Positions 23,295 to 38,200 of a DNA stretch of 64,000 nucleotides are shown here, piece by piece. This DNA is from Epiperipatus broadwayi (Eukaryota; Onychophora; Udeonychophora; Euonychophora; Peripatidae): contig JAQFVV010012509.1 of NCBI GenBank assembly GCA_028023455.1, positions 2,420,001 through 2,484,000 of the forward strand, given 5' to 3'. The position numbers and the translations under genes were made by a program. Below the pieces are notes generated by a model. It saw nothing but the letters and a program-made list of their open reading frames with translations, did not search any database and was not told where the DNA came from. How positions within the stretch are numbered: the stretch's first letter is position 1; the number at the start of each line of letters is the position of its first letter.

Positions 23295-26200
23295 GTAAGT
23301 TTTATTTTTTCAAGTTTCTTAATTGACTCGTTACATACACGTGTTATAGATATTCTTGAATGTTCTATGAATCCGACATTGAATAGTCATTTTATTTGCT
23401 CATCTATATAGAATTTAAATATAAGAACGTGAATATTTATCGCTTTTTAAAAAAATATATTTATATAAGCTTACCTCCTATTATTATTACAATGCAAATG
23501 AACTGCTCAATATTGGTTTAATTAAAATTTTCTTTGCAATAATAGAATTATTATTATATGAGAAATTAATATAAATTTTAAAATTTAATACTGTGTGTGA
23601 AGGTTTAATTGTAAGCGCATATATATTACTGTATTTTCGTTGCTGCTAAATGTTAATGGCGAATTTTTCCAAATACTGTATATTTTGACTTTAGATCTAA
23701 AGTCTTCACTATTAAAGGCCAGGGGACAGAAGCTTATGTGGGAATATGTATATGGGCACATATATATGTTGAGCATATTTGTATATAAGGAATTAATGTC
23801 GATAGAAATTGAAATAATTTCAGCATTAATTAGGAACAAAAATGTTTAATTGAAACAGTCTATTTAAAATAATTTATTTGAACAACTTTTGGTATGCAGT
23901 TAATCCCATAACAGTTAAAAAGATTGCGAATCATTGAGCGGCATATTATTTGGTAAAATATATTTGCTAACATTGCAAATAATTTGTTGCAATCTATCAG
24001 TCTAAGGAATTCTGTACAAACTGAAGTCAAATTAGGTATAAAACCAGGCGTGGTAGGAAAACAAAAAGATGTCTATATATAAAGTGATATTACATGAATT
24101 TGGTGAGCCAATGTATAGGAAAGGAATTGAGAAGTTATTCATAATAAATGAACCGTGGTTGATGGAAGTTAAAGCAGCCACTATTGTGCTATGCTGGTCA
24201 AAAAGTGATTGAACTATATGCTACAGTAACAGAAAACTGAATTATGTCTATTCCAACCATCAAAGCAGTAACTCATTTCCAGAAGAAACAACAAATTCAT
24301 GGCAATGCCTTAAGAAAGCTTGTGAAAAATTGTCTCTATAGAGACTCTGGAAGAATAAATATTAGAACAGTTACAGGAATGTATAATGAGGTCCCAGAGA
24401 ACAGCTATTAGCTATGAGTAGGTTAATATAGGAAATGATCCTATAAATGGGACTAGTAATAAAAAACAAGTGTGTAATTTCCAAAGTGCGAATATGTCAG
24501 AAATTAATCAGTCAATAATAAATAAAACAGAATTGTTGTGGAACATTTGGTCATATGGTAAGTTGTGGAGAGAAAGGACATTTCCAAAAAAGATGGTAAT
24601 AAAACAAAAAAAAAGTTATAAATTAATCATAACATGGAGAAGAAAAGCTAGTGCAGATTAAAACCATGGAAAGTAATGGCCTAGAGCAAATCACAGTTAC
24701 AATTTTAGTTATGGAAGTTGATAGTTATGTTGGTGTCACTATTAATTTAGTACGTTAATATCACTTAATTTTAGAGACAAAAAATAAACTGAATCTGTGA
24801 TAAAGCTCCAAATTTGAGCAAAACCACTTTGAAAGTGAAAGATGCTAGTGGAAATATGATTAAAATTATAGGTAGTACTAAAGTGACAATACAAATTTTA
24901 AAAAATAAAATTTTTACAGATTGTGATAAAAGGCAGCATAAACCCTACAATTGGAATAATTTATCTATATTAATTAGCAATAAAAGTGTTTAATTAGATC
25001 AGATTAATTAAAAGTTTATCTGAACAATTTTTGGTTTGCAATTATTCCAGTAACAGATTTTAAAATTAAATAGCTGCTAATCAAGTTAATAATTTAAATA
25101 AACAGAAGTTGATAAAAAGACAGATTTTGATTTGTGATTTTGGATTATCACCACTGAAGATTTGACACAGATCAAAGAAGAGTGTGGCATGGACAGAATT
25201 TTCCTAGTGAACTTAACTACCATAGAGTTTTAAGTGAACCTAAGGAACTGTCACAGGATACACTGGTTTTTATATTAGTCTTAAATAAATCTTAGGTTAA
25301 TTATGATTTATTTATATATATATAATGTAATATTGTAAACAATGGTCAACTCACCCCAAGTCAGATATTACAAACTTTTTAAAACAAATTTAGAATGCGG
25401 TAATGAGAATTACTTCTTTCATGTTTTTTTAGAACAGCAATTATTATCTTATTAAAAGAGTTCCATTCCTTAATTAATAATATTGCAAATTCCAAACATT
25501 TTAGTGGTTTAATAAAAATTTAAGTGATCAATTTTGTTAAGAATAGTTATAAGAGAGAGAGTAAAGGATGTGTTTATAAATTTTTAAAAAAAATGAAAAT
25601 AAAATAATATTTTGTTAAAGAATACTGTTTTTAATTAAAAAGAGTAAATGAAAAAAAGAAGATTGATTGAGGAAATTAAGATAGAAAGAGAAACTGAATT
25701 GGACATATATTAAGAAAGAAGAATAGTGTAATGAAAGATATTTTGGACTGAATGGTGATTGAAAACAAGAAAAAAAAAGATGGCTGGGTGATATAAGTTA
25801 TAGAAAGAGATGTGTGGAATTGAAGAGCTGGACAAATGAGGAGAACTGAGTGGGGAAATGGATGAATTGTGATGCAATTGCTCTCTGGACCTGTCCATAG
25901 GACTGAATACTATTGATGAATTAATGATTACAGAAAGCCAAAACTAATCTGAAGTAAAATAACCTATTAAAATTAAATTATGGGCTTTTTCTGAGATTTC
26001 TCAATATGAGATCAGAAAACTACATTTAAACTCTTGTTTTATCTTAGGCAGATGAATTACTAGCTATAAATTCAAGATTAGGTGCTGAATATATACATAA
26101 TGATAAAAAAACAAGATAGTAAGAAGGCAATTGTACTTTTCAGATTTCTTTGAAATGCTGACAACTTTACATATGTGTTAAAAAATAAATGAAACAGTGT

Positions 26201-29200
26201 ACAATAAAAAAGTTGGCAATACACTAATAAAATTGAAGACTACATTGTGACATTCTTAAGTGCTATTTAATTTTAGTACTGATAATACAAAGAATGGAAA
26301 TTGTAGATGATTTTTACTTTCTATGAATTTACAGAACTAAAAGTCACAGTATTCTTAGATGTAAGATTTTCCATGAAAATAATGTTTAGCTACAGTGCTT
26401 ACAAGGATTCTTTTCAGATGTGAAAGTTGGTAAATAAGCAGGATTGAAAAAGTATTTAAACTTAAACAAACTTTTAAGAGTTCTGTGGGTACCACTGATA
26501 ACAAATACATAGATCTTAGATCATCAGTGAATATGGAGCACGGATGACTAAATCGTGAATGTCTTAGTGTAGACAATTACAAGTTATAAATTCATTATAT
26601 TAAAATTAATGTATATTTTGTATTATGTACTTATTTTTACATATTTTTTTTTTTCTTAGATAAGTGTCTTATCAAATCAATTGTCCTGAGAAGTTCATTA
26701 AATTATATATATATATCATTGATGTCTTTGAGAATTTTTGTATGTATTCACAGGATACTCTAACATTATGTAAATACAAATTTAAATATAAAAATATTCA
26801 TTAATTAATGTACAAACTATTTTTGTATCTGTGTGTCAACAAATATATTCATAGGTAATAGATTTAAACCACTAAACATCACATAATCACCATTTCTTTA
26901 TGCTTGCTCATAACTGTTATTAAAACAGGCAAAGCTCTTTGTACAGTAGTGCCACTCAGTGCAAGCCAGAGTAATCAATGGATGCCAGAAGGCTTGCACT
27001 AGATATTGATTTTATACACAAGCCTTCTGGTATCCATTGATTAATCTGGCTTGCACTGAGTGGCACTACTGTATGGACAGTTTTGCCTGTTTTAATTAGG
27101 TAATAGATCCCCCCCCCCCCCCGATTTATCTATGCATAAGGACAGGCAAGAGATAGTCCACCTACTGATGTTTTTCTGCATGGACACAATTTTACCTGTT
27201 ATATTTGATGTATATAACCTGAGGAAAACATTTAATATCTTTTAACCATTAAATACATGGAAAAATATGAAAGAAGCTATAAAATATATTTTTTGATGAA
27301 TTTTGAAAGGGAAACTCAATGTATGTGATGAAAATTGTTTTTATTAGCATTATCATCTAAACTTAAATCATCTTGAAAAAAGTGTTTATTGTATTTTTTT
27401 GTTTATTTAAAACCAAGCAAAAACTTTATTATTCATTTTATGTAATGTATTAATCCTATGAAAATAGAATAATAAAAAGCTCCATGTTTTATTATGATTG
27501 CAAAATATCTTTTTCAGAGTGAGTTTTCACTAGTATTTTGATTGATAGCCAGGAAAAGATGATCTGCTTTAAAATATCCAACAGAGAAATGCAGCAGATT
27601 GATATATCTTTCTAAATGATTTAAGTAACAGATGATGCTACTAATTAAAGTCTCCCCATGTAGTTTTTAATGTATTCAGTTTATGTTGTTGAGTCTTTTA
27701 AAAATCTCCTTAGCTTAGTAATTTTAGATCATATTCATCAATAATTCCATGTTTTGAGGATAAAATATTGGAATTTTATGGTATCTATCAATATTCCATC
27801 TCTGCTTTTATTCGTGCATTAGATAGACCAATCATGTATCACAATACAAAAATCAAAGCTAACAATTAGGGGTGGAATCTAATGTGTGGGTTATTTATTC
27901 ACATATTAAATTAACAGAACTTAATATCAGTTATATTCTGGCAAAAATAGATTAGTACTATCATATACCAAAGATTAGTGATAGAAGTTATGAAGATTTT
28001 TTAAAATAACTCAGTAACATGAATGCCGACTGTGAATTAAACAAATAAAGACTCATATGGAGCACTTTCTTGCTCTGGTTTTTATATTATAAAATTCTGT
28101 TCTTTATTTTATATGTGTGTATAATTTCATGTTTTTATTTCACAAATGTATTATTCTCATACCAAAAGAATGCTAAACTTACTGGATCTGACTAATTGTA
28201 GTGTGTAAATTTAAAAACTTGTTTATATTTTCTTATATTTTACACTATAACTAAACATTTTTATATCAATTAAGAGATAAATGATATGAGTACATTGGCT
28301 ATTTACAATATTTAAATTTATTTATTTTTTGCTTTTTTTTTTAAAAAAAAAGGTTGGTCTCTGGATCTGGTGATATCAAAATTACTAAAGATGGCAATGT
28401 TTTGCTTCATGAAATGGTAATTATATTTACAAATTGTTATTTTAATAAATTCTCTTTGTATCTGATAATGATTGAGGGTTTTTTTTTCCCCATATGTGTG
28501 TTTTTACTTAATAGTACGTATTTATATAAGGTCATTATTTTATCCTGTGAAGTTATAAGGAAAGAGGAAATGATCAGGAAAGTGGATGTGTATTTTTCTA
28601 TAGAAATGGAAAAATTGATAGAACATTATTATAGATTCATGATATATGTCAGATAGAGTAGTAATCAACTTTTGAGAAGATATTAAATGTTTATTTCTTC
28701 TGCAACAAATTTTCATTCTCACAAAATGGAAATTTATCTTAGAATGGACCAATCAAAATTTTAAATTTGATATTGGAAAACATTTGAAAGATTTAAATTT
28801 ACTGATAAATTTAGATACATTGATAGAAATGAGACAGATAGTTTTATGGAATTAACAAAAAAAAAAATTGAATTTTTATTTTTTGAGAAAATATAAGAAG
28901 AAATGAACATGGAGGCATCCAAAATGAAATAGCACTTAGATTATACTTTGGTTCCTAACAAATACGTCATATCAAGTCTAATGTGCTTAATGCATTCAAT
29001 GCATAAAGTGATTGTTTATTAAAATAATAAGATATGGGCTAAGCAAAACTAGTGACAACAGTTATTAAGAATGACTACTATAAGAACAAGTTCATAGTCT
29101 TACTCTTTCCAAATTAACCAATGAATCTATCTGACAGATGATTAATAATAAATTACATAACACTAGAACAAAAAAAATCAATAGTTTAACAGGAAATTTT

Positions 29201-32200
29201 ATATATACAGGAAAAAGTAAGGTAATACTAAAATAATTTTAAATTATTCATTTAGAAAAAAACTGACTTGATGGAATTCAATAATTCCATACCTTGATTA
29301 ATGGTAACTAACATGAGGAAATTGTAGGTGGTTATAGTTTAATGGATTAGATTCAAGTATTAAGAGAAGTTATAAAAAGATTAATGGGTATGAATTATTA
29401 TTTTACATTGAATTTATAGATTATGAACAGTCTTTTATATAAGATGTTATACTATTAGAAGGGAATGTTTTTCACATTAAAAAGATGATAATATTACTGA
29501 AGACTTATAACATCATGAAGTGTGTGCAAGAATTTTATAAAAAAAAAACTATATAATGACAATTCGTATAATAAGTCAAATGCTACATTTTGTATATAAA
29601 AGGGTATTGAACATTTAATTAAATTCAAGATTAATAGAAAATGTGCTAAAAAATGATAGGATCATTTTAAATACTTGGAAGAAGAAATGAATAAATTGTC
29701 GGGAACATTATGTACATTTTAATTAAATGATAAGGATATTTCATGACAGGAAGAAAGCTGTAGTGATATTGGAATTTGAAAGGAGTAAAGAGAAAATATT
29801 AGAATTTATGGATGTATCAGTTATATTGAGATAATTCAGGCGGATGTATATCTAACCAATAATATTTGAGATAGACATTTTTGGCAAGTCAATTCTAATA
29901 AAAACTAACAGAAAATACCATCAATGAAATACTTGTCAATTTTCTGACAGGTATTTGTATTTGATAACAATTTGGAAAATTGTTCTTTCTAAATGTACAT
30001 GAAGGCGCAAGAAAAACATTATTAATTAATTAATTACTGGAAATAATTTCATCAGAGCATGAGGACAAATAATGACCTTTGTTGTATTGCATTCTTCTCA
30101 TGGTCATGCTCCCATGTTTGCGAGTTCTGGTTTGCACTAAGTAGGAGATTGGGGAATTGACTTACGATTAAATATATATATATTGTACAGATATACCTAA
30201 TATAGTAGTTTATATTCAATAATGCTAAATTCTACACAGCTTATTTATTCGTGATATGATATTTCTTTATGTATGAATTAAAATTTAATTCACAATATAA
30301 AACTACCTCTTTGAGAGCAGATATATCATTAGTTATAAACTAATTAGAAATAGTAATTAACATTGTTGAGCATCATGCATTATAAATGTAACTTTACTAG
30401 TTTCCAAGAAGTGTACATACTAGACTTAATATAATATCTTTTATTTTTATAGTATGTTAATAGGTGCTTATATACCCTTAAATTTATAATAATGATAATT
30501 ATAATATTAATAATAATAAAAATAATATAGAAAGTTCTAAAGTAATTGCAACTAAATATGATAGAATGTTCTTGATGAATCTGATCAACTTTTTATAATA
30601 ATCTCAAGTAAAAAATAAAAATAAAAATTTTTGGAAAAGCAAGTAACAAAATACTGCAAATATTTTTTTTATTCTAATGGATATTTAAAACTTACAAATG
30701 TTTTAATTATCAATTTAAATTATATTAGTCTCGAAAATGATCTATGTAGCATCTTCATATGAATTTGCATTAATATTACAGTTCTTAACTAAACACAAGT
30801 AGCCATGAATATGGGACTATAAACTGTCCCGAAAGCGCTTGGCAGTAACTTTTGATCATTTTATTTAATAGCTTCATTATCTGTGCGTAGAGCACATATA
30901 TATATTAATTGATTTCAAATGTTAATGAAGTAAAGCCTTAACTATTAGTGGTAATAAAATAAATCTTAATTATTTGTTGTGGAGGTCATGATATTTGAGT
31001 GCCAAAGCGATGAACTGAATACTACAGTTTCACTCATGATGGTGCCAGATAATTTATGATCCATTATAATTGATTTCCTAAGTGAAAGAATAGTCAATAA
31101 GAATTTAAATTACAATACTCAGTTAAATTATTATTTATATCAAATATATTCATTTGTCTGAATATAATTACAAAAGAACAATGAATATATCTATACTAAA
31201 TATTTCTTATATCAATTATATGTCCATTATTCTAATGTAAATGAAAAAATCAATTGCAAGTTGAGAGTAATAAAAAAAATTTTTTCATTTTGTTATTGAC
31301 TTCATTAAGTTTGTTAGTTATTATCATTGCAATTTTTCTATTTAAATCACTGTAATTGAAATATTTCTGGTATATGAAGTGTATAGCATAAGTAAGTTTA
31401 TCGTTTTTTATAAATGCATTTGTATGCATAAATTACATTCATTGTAGATCATAATTTAAATTATTATCTAATGATCTTTCATTAGGAAAATACCCTATCT
31501 AATAGTGAAAAGTAATTTGAACAGATTGTGTATTAAACCAGCATTCACTTATTTAAGCAAGATTTAATTTTTTTAATCTTTGAATTAATTCGTAATCTTT
31601 ACTTTTCTGAGTCCATCAACATTATGATTAAGCTAAACTCACACTTTATAAATTATCTTCATATTTTTCAAATTAATAGAAGTGATATTCTTTTGAAGTA
31701 TTTTGTTGAAGTTATGGATCCTTTGAGATTTCTTTTAAATTAAATTTTGATGATAGTTTTTGTTAAAGTTAAATTTTATAAAATTAAATCTGGAGATACG
31801 ATTGCTATATTGTTAAAGACAATCTATGACATTAAAGAATCATTCATTAAATGGTTGATCATCAAAAACTGTCATTGCTTTTCATCAGACATCAACAAAA
31901 ATTATGATTATATCTTCTGTTCAAAAGTCAATGTCAGTAATTAATTTATATTACATATAGGATTAATATTAAAATAAATAAAGACAGTTTAAGTACAATA
32001 ATAAATATTGCAATGAAGCAAATGATTGATTTGATTATTTGTGGTAGTTCTCCTATGTGTATCACACACTTAGCTCAATTTTATATTTGTTCTAATGGTC
32101 CATTTTTTTTAAAATTATATATTAAGAAAAGAGTAATGTATTAATTAAATACCCGTAGAAAACAACAAGATTAGCAGCAAGCTGCATAATAATGTGAGAG

Positions 32201-35200
32201 GGGTTCAAAAGAAAAAGTAAGAGATGTATCATTGATTAAAGACAAATGCGAACTAATATGTTTCTTTATCTCATATTTGAAAACAATATATTCGCCAGTT
32301 TGAATTTGGGTTTATGTATAGAAATGATAAAAGGGGGAGGGGTAATTTTTTATTATAATTAAAAAAACGAGATTCGTTGCAAGTAATTTTGGTAGTAAAT
32401 GACATGATCATACACACATTTTTTTGAGCTACAAATGCGAAATTACATTCTTAATACAAGTCTGGTTGGAAAAATGGTCATAGATAAAATATAGAGAAAT
32501 ACCCAAAATGAGAATTTGTATAATGCTTAGCGTAAAACGAAGAATCCAAAAATTTATCCATTTGTTTGAAAGTCTTTGATAAATTCACAAAGAAAAACTA
32601 ATTTGTTTTGCAATTTTTTATTTCACTTTTTTTTTTATTAAATCATTTTATTTTTCTTATATTTTGATCACTTTCGTATGAATAGCTTCAAGGTTACTTA
32701 AAATATATCAAAAGATTTATTTATATGTGTTAATTCTTTGTAAAAATAAAATGGGATTTGAAAAAAAAAAAAAGGTTGAATAAAATTTTTTATTATATTT
32801 CGTAAAATTTTATCTGTATTAAATTTGGGGAGAGAACTGGAATTAGAATTTTTAAATTTAAGTTTATAAATAGAAATTTGTTCATTCTTGATTTTTGATG
32901 TTTTTTATCTAGATAAAATAATAGTATACCAAGTATAAATATGTTTCAGTCTTAGAATCTTTTACTCATGGAAGATAAAGATAATTGTTATACTCTTCAC
33001 TGTTATAATAAGTAAATACTAATAAAAATGTAAGATGATAGTACAAAATGATTGACTGAACACAATTTCATTTAACTAATCAAAAGATATTTTTTAAAAC
33101 TTTCAGCTAGAAATCGAACTGATAACTATAGCTCTTGAATTTACCATTGTCATAATTATTCTAAAACATGGGGCGGGGACTCAGTTTAATGCCATATCAT
33201 AATTAAATACTAAAAGTAAAAGTGAAATTGTGTTTATAAATAAATATATATGCACATGATAGCAGACATAAGCTTAGCTAAATCATGATTCTTAACCTCC
33301 ATGAGTAATAGATGGATACCTTGTATTTAATATTCGTAATAACTTAATCAGATTTATTATTTAATAAATATATGTATATAAGATATTTTTTAAAAATCAA
33401 CATTTGAAATGAATAAACAAACTACAAAAACAATGCATTTGAATTTATTTTAAAATGACTTACATCATCTTAGCGTGATAATATTAATCTCCATAGAGAT
33501 ATGTACAGATCTGTAGTATGAATATTTGTTTAATTTAGCAAATTCAACATCCGACAGCCTCTTTAATTGCTCGAGCTTCAACAGCTCAGGACGATATTAC
33601 TGGAGATGGCACAACATCAAACGTTCTTATTATTGGAGAGTTACTGAAGCAAGCCGATTTATATATTAGTGAAGTAAGTGATGATTTATTTACCCTCATA
33701 AATTTTAATAAGTTATCTTTCATATTTTTCAATAACCTATTTTTCAGAAATGGATATTTTGTGTTCAAAATCATTACAATATCCTCTCTCAGATTCCCAT
33801 TTTTATATAAAACTAATAATTAGTTGAATTAACCTTTCTCATTCTTGAATTCATATAGTGAAAACAGGGTGGCCAAAAACTTTTTTTTAACATAATAATA
33901 TTTTATTAATAATTAACATTTGTTAATTATTTTATTAATACAATTAATCATCTATAAACAAAATTGAAAAGATATATAAAAAAAAATATTAATATGTAAG
34001 TAACTACAGGTCTCCACAACATAGTGTGTAATCTGAATTATGGAAAATAAAATGAATATAATAAGCCTTTATTATTTTGATTTTATTATACCAGATCTTT
34101 TTCAAATGGTCATATTTGCAAAATGTTAGCATTTACATTTAATAAAAAAAATATTGTATATTATTTGAAGCATTATATTTCTAATAATATTTAAAATAAT
34201 GAACAGTGGTGGCTGTGAACAGGCACTGTGGAACTGCAGCACTTCTTAAACATTCATAATGAGTCTTTTTTTATACTTGTACATTATATAGTCCTTAAGC
34301 ATAATGTCAGTAGCCATTCCCTTGTTCATGGAATAAATTACAAAAATCCTTGTATGGAAGTGTGTGCTTCACAGCTCCAGCGATACGGTATTCGACTGTC
34401 ATGCTCATATGCAGATATCTGAGATAAGAAGCTGCATGCTAGGTAGAGAGAGTAGCGTCGCTCATTCAATGCCAACTCTCCCTATTTTTAATAACATTCT
34501 ATATAATGACTTGATGAGTTTTTTTCTTTAATTCTTTCATGTGCTTTATATAATCCTTAAGCAGCAAAGTAAAACAAGAATGGATTTCATTTTTAAATAA
34601 ATGCATTGAGTTTTAACTGTAACAATTTACACTATTAGTAAGTTAAAAAGGTACTTTGGTATTAGACCTGTTGTGAAATATTACATCCATATTCACCCAA
34701 TGATAATTCTAATTTTTGTGATCTCGTAAATTAATACCTGCAAGAGATCTTCGGACAAATGGTGACCTAAAATTTTATTTAAAAAAAACAAACATGTATT
34801 TACCTTATTATGATTACCACATTTATTCTAATCAAAATAATGAGCAATCACTGGGATAGATTGAATTTTTTGATGTCCTCCAAAATAGAAATGAATTTAT
34901 CCCCTAGCATTTGCATGACATCATAGCATAGCTTAAAAAGTTAAATTAGCAGCTGAAGCAAGATTTTCAGTAATAAGTTTATCCCAATCGGAAGATTATG
35001 TAATATTGAGGTAGATTTGTTTCTGAGATAGAGTTTCAATCATAGCAAGTCTAATATTTGTTTAGGATTTTATCAAGTTTATGTATAAATTTTCTTTTTA
35101 TATGATTGTTTCATTTTACACAATATTAAAACAATGACTAAAAATTTTTTGAAACGGCAGCCCCACAAATTTTAGTTACGAGCCGCCACTGATAATGAAT

Positions 35201-38200
35201 GAATATCCTTTATTAACAGTTACATAATTAATAAAAAAAATTTTAAAAATATGTTTAATAGTAAATAAAAGATTATCTCTACTGATTTTCCATTAAACAT
35301 TTGACAAAAGTAAAATTAAAAGAGAAAAAAATTGTTGCCATTTGTTTTAGTAGTAAGATAAAGAATTAAAATTAATTTGTAGAATGTTTTGCTCAATTTC
35401 TGTGTGTGTGTATATATATATAATAATAATGGGAATATATTAAAAATTGTAAATTTAAAAGAAAGAAAAATATTACTATAAAATAACTGATTTAAAAAAA
35501 ATTAAATTGTTTTTAACTTTTTATCACTATCACTAGATGTAAATGTCATTTTGTTAAAACGAAAATATAAAAATTTTTAAACACAATATTTGATTGCTTT
35601 ATATGTGATTTGAAAAATCAACAGTGATATATGAGTGCTGTAAATTGATTCCATTAATGACTGTATGTTGTCAAGAGTTAGATATTAAGCGTGCACACAA
35701 TTTAGGAACAGCTCCATTATAATGTAAAACTAATGAATGAGAGCCTTTATTGTGGTGTGTAATTATTAGAGCATAACATAGTAAAACTATTAAAAAATTG
35801 TTTTTTATTATAAAATTTAAAATATCAATTATTTTAGGCAATTGTCTTTTGTCTGTTATTATTTTAAATTTATTTAATTCATTTAGAATATTTAAACTGA
35901 TTTTAAACATTTAAACTAAAATTGATATCACTTAAGATAATAAAAGAATAAAAATGATTTTCTAAATCAGCATTTGGCAAATTTTTAATCTAAGACCATA
36001 TAGTAGTGAGAAAAGAAGCAAAAATAGAAGGTGTGTATAATAATGAAGAAATTTAAATTTTTTATGAATTGTAGATTAGCAAAAGAACTATTTAACCTTT
36101 ATTTTAATTTTTTAAGTTATTACCTGATTTAATTTAGAAATAATAAATTGCTTTTCTCATCTGGCTAACAAATCGGCTACCTGGAAACTTATTTTTGCAA
36201 AAAAGAAAAAAACTACTAGAAGATAATCTGTTTAAAATGTTAAAGGATTTGTGATATTTATTTTCCATGATTGAGAATATTTTAATAAAAATAATGTCAA
36301 TACGTATTATTTTACAATAGCCATAGTGTTGGAACAAATTAAATTAAAGCTTTGACCTTTAATTTAATACCAAAATAATTCACAACTGTGCAGTTAAAAG
36401 TGCAATATTTAAAATTCACTTTTTTTCTTTTATTTTGATATAATATGATACACTGTGGTAATAAAAATGTAATAATTGTTTTTTTTAGTTGACACTTGAC
36501 ACAATCTATATGATTTATAGTGTATGTGAGAAGCAGAGAAAGTGAACATTATACTTTTATTGCTGCAACTATATGAAATTATTAACAACCACCAAAAAAT
36601 AATTAAGTGATTAAATAAGTTGCATGAAATTTATGTTTTTTTAAACTTAATAAATTATAGTATATTTAAATATTCTATATCTATAAAAGTTATAATTTTT
36701 AACATTTGAAGTAGGGTAGTTTTCTGTTACTTGATTAAAATGATTTAAATTGGCTATATTTAAACTATTTTTTTATAGTTATAATATTTAATTATTTATC
36801 TAAATAACAAAAAAATCAAGTCAGATGTCACATGACTTAATTTAATAAGCTTGTATTACAAATGTTATATACAGAGCTCGCAAATAAGCTCTTAACAAGC
36901 TTTGCGGAATATCCCCAACTCCAGATCAGTTTCTGCTACTGGCGTCCTCAGCGAGGTGCTAGGATATTCAAGTATTAAATTAAAAATAGTTATACATTAG
37001 ATAAAGTGCTGGGCTTTTCCTGGTATTTTTAATCTCATGCTTGAATATTCTAGCACCTCACTGAGGTATCCAGTAGCAGAAACCAGTCTGGGATTTGGGA
37101 TATTCTGCAAAGCTTGTTAAGAGCTTATTTGCGAGCTCTATATACAACATTTGTAATACAAGCTTATTAAGTTAGGTCATGTGATATCTGATTTGTTTTT
37201 TGTTTTTTTTTAATTTTATTTTTTCTATTAAGGCTTTGGCAATTTTATATTGCTAAAGCTATTAATGTATGGTGTATCTGAACTTAGTTTATTCCCATAT
37301 GACTATTTAAGTTAAATAGCTGGATTGGAAAACATGGATGTCTGGAAATTTCAGATTTTCTACTTAATAGTTATACATTAGATAAAGTGCTGGCTTATCC
37401 TGGTTTTTTTAATCTAATGCTTGAATATCCTAGCATCTCACTGAGGAAGTCAGTAGCAGAAACCGGTCTGGGGTTGAGGATATTCTGCAAAGCTTAAGAG
37501 CTTATTTGCGAGCTCTATATATAACATCTAAATAAAAAATTTTAGTGTAATTTTTTATCTATATATAGAAATTAAGAATTTTATGCATATTTTTGTTTTT
37601 AAAACTAGAGAAAATTCTAAATAATCAATTTTTTTCTTAAATTTACAGGGTTTACATCCTCGTTTAATTACAGAGGGATTTGACTTAGCTAAAACTAAAG
37701 CTTTGGAGGTAAAAACTATTACATGATTTTTGATTTTATTCTAATTAAGTATCTTTATGAACATATATTATGTATATATACTTATATGTATATATGTAGA
37801 AGTTAATTGATGTTAATAAGATAATGGAAAAAGTACATTTATATTGCAATGGTCAACTTATATATGTCTAAAATTATTTTAATTGATTCGGGTACCATCT
37901 GACATTAAACTTCAGGTAATATTTGGGCACATATTCTTTATAAATTTAAATATTTGAAAATATATTTTTTTAACATATGATGATGATTACTACACAACCA
38001 TTATTTGCAATACCAGATTAAATCCCGTAGAATTTAAGTTATTCTCGGCGAAATGTACATTGAATAAGTATGCAAAATAGATAATATTAAATATAAAGAA
38101 GTTAACACACTATTTAACAAATAACAACAGTTCATTCACAAAGTATCGTAATTGTCAGACAAAATATAATATTTTTCTTACGGTAAACATGTTTATATTA

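Larger units (their letters stand above)
36811..37200. mobile_element. Foldback family B element with two hammerheads
   Basis: About 390 bp. Outer arms ATCAAGTCAGATGTCACATG and complement (about 37170-37197) lead into CTCGCAAATAAGCTCTTAAC and complement. The interior includes ATAGTTATACATTAGATAAAG. Each arm has a hammerhead core. No target duplication could be assigned because the flanks are A/T runs. Confidence 0.8.

Noticed and set aside
31747-31944. 65-codon plus frame with [22 protein letters not shown]
   Set aside because: No recognisable domain, lies in a CCT6 intron without splice context; could be a relic but unsupported.
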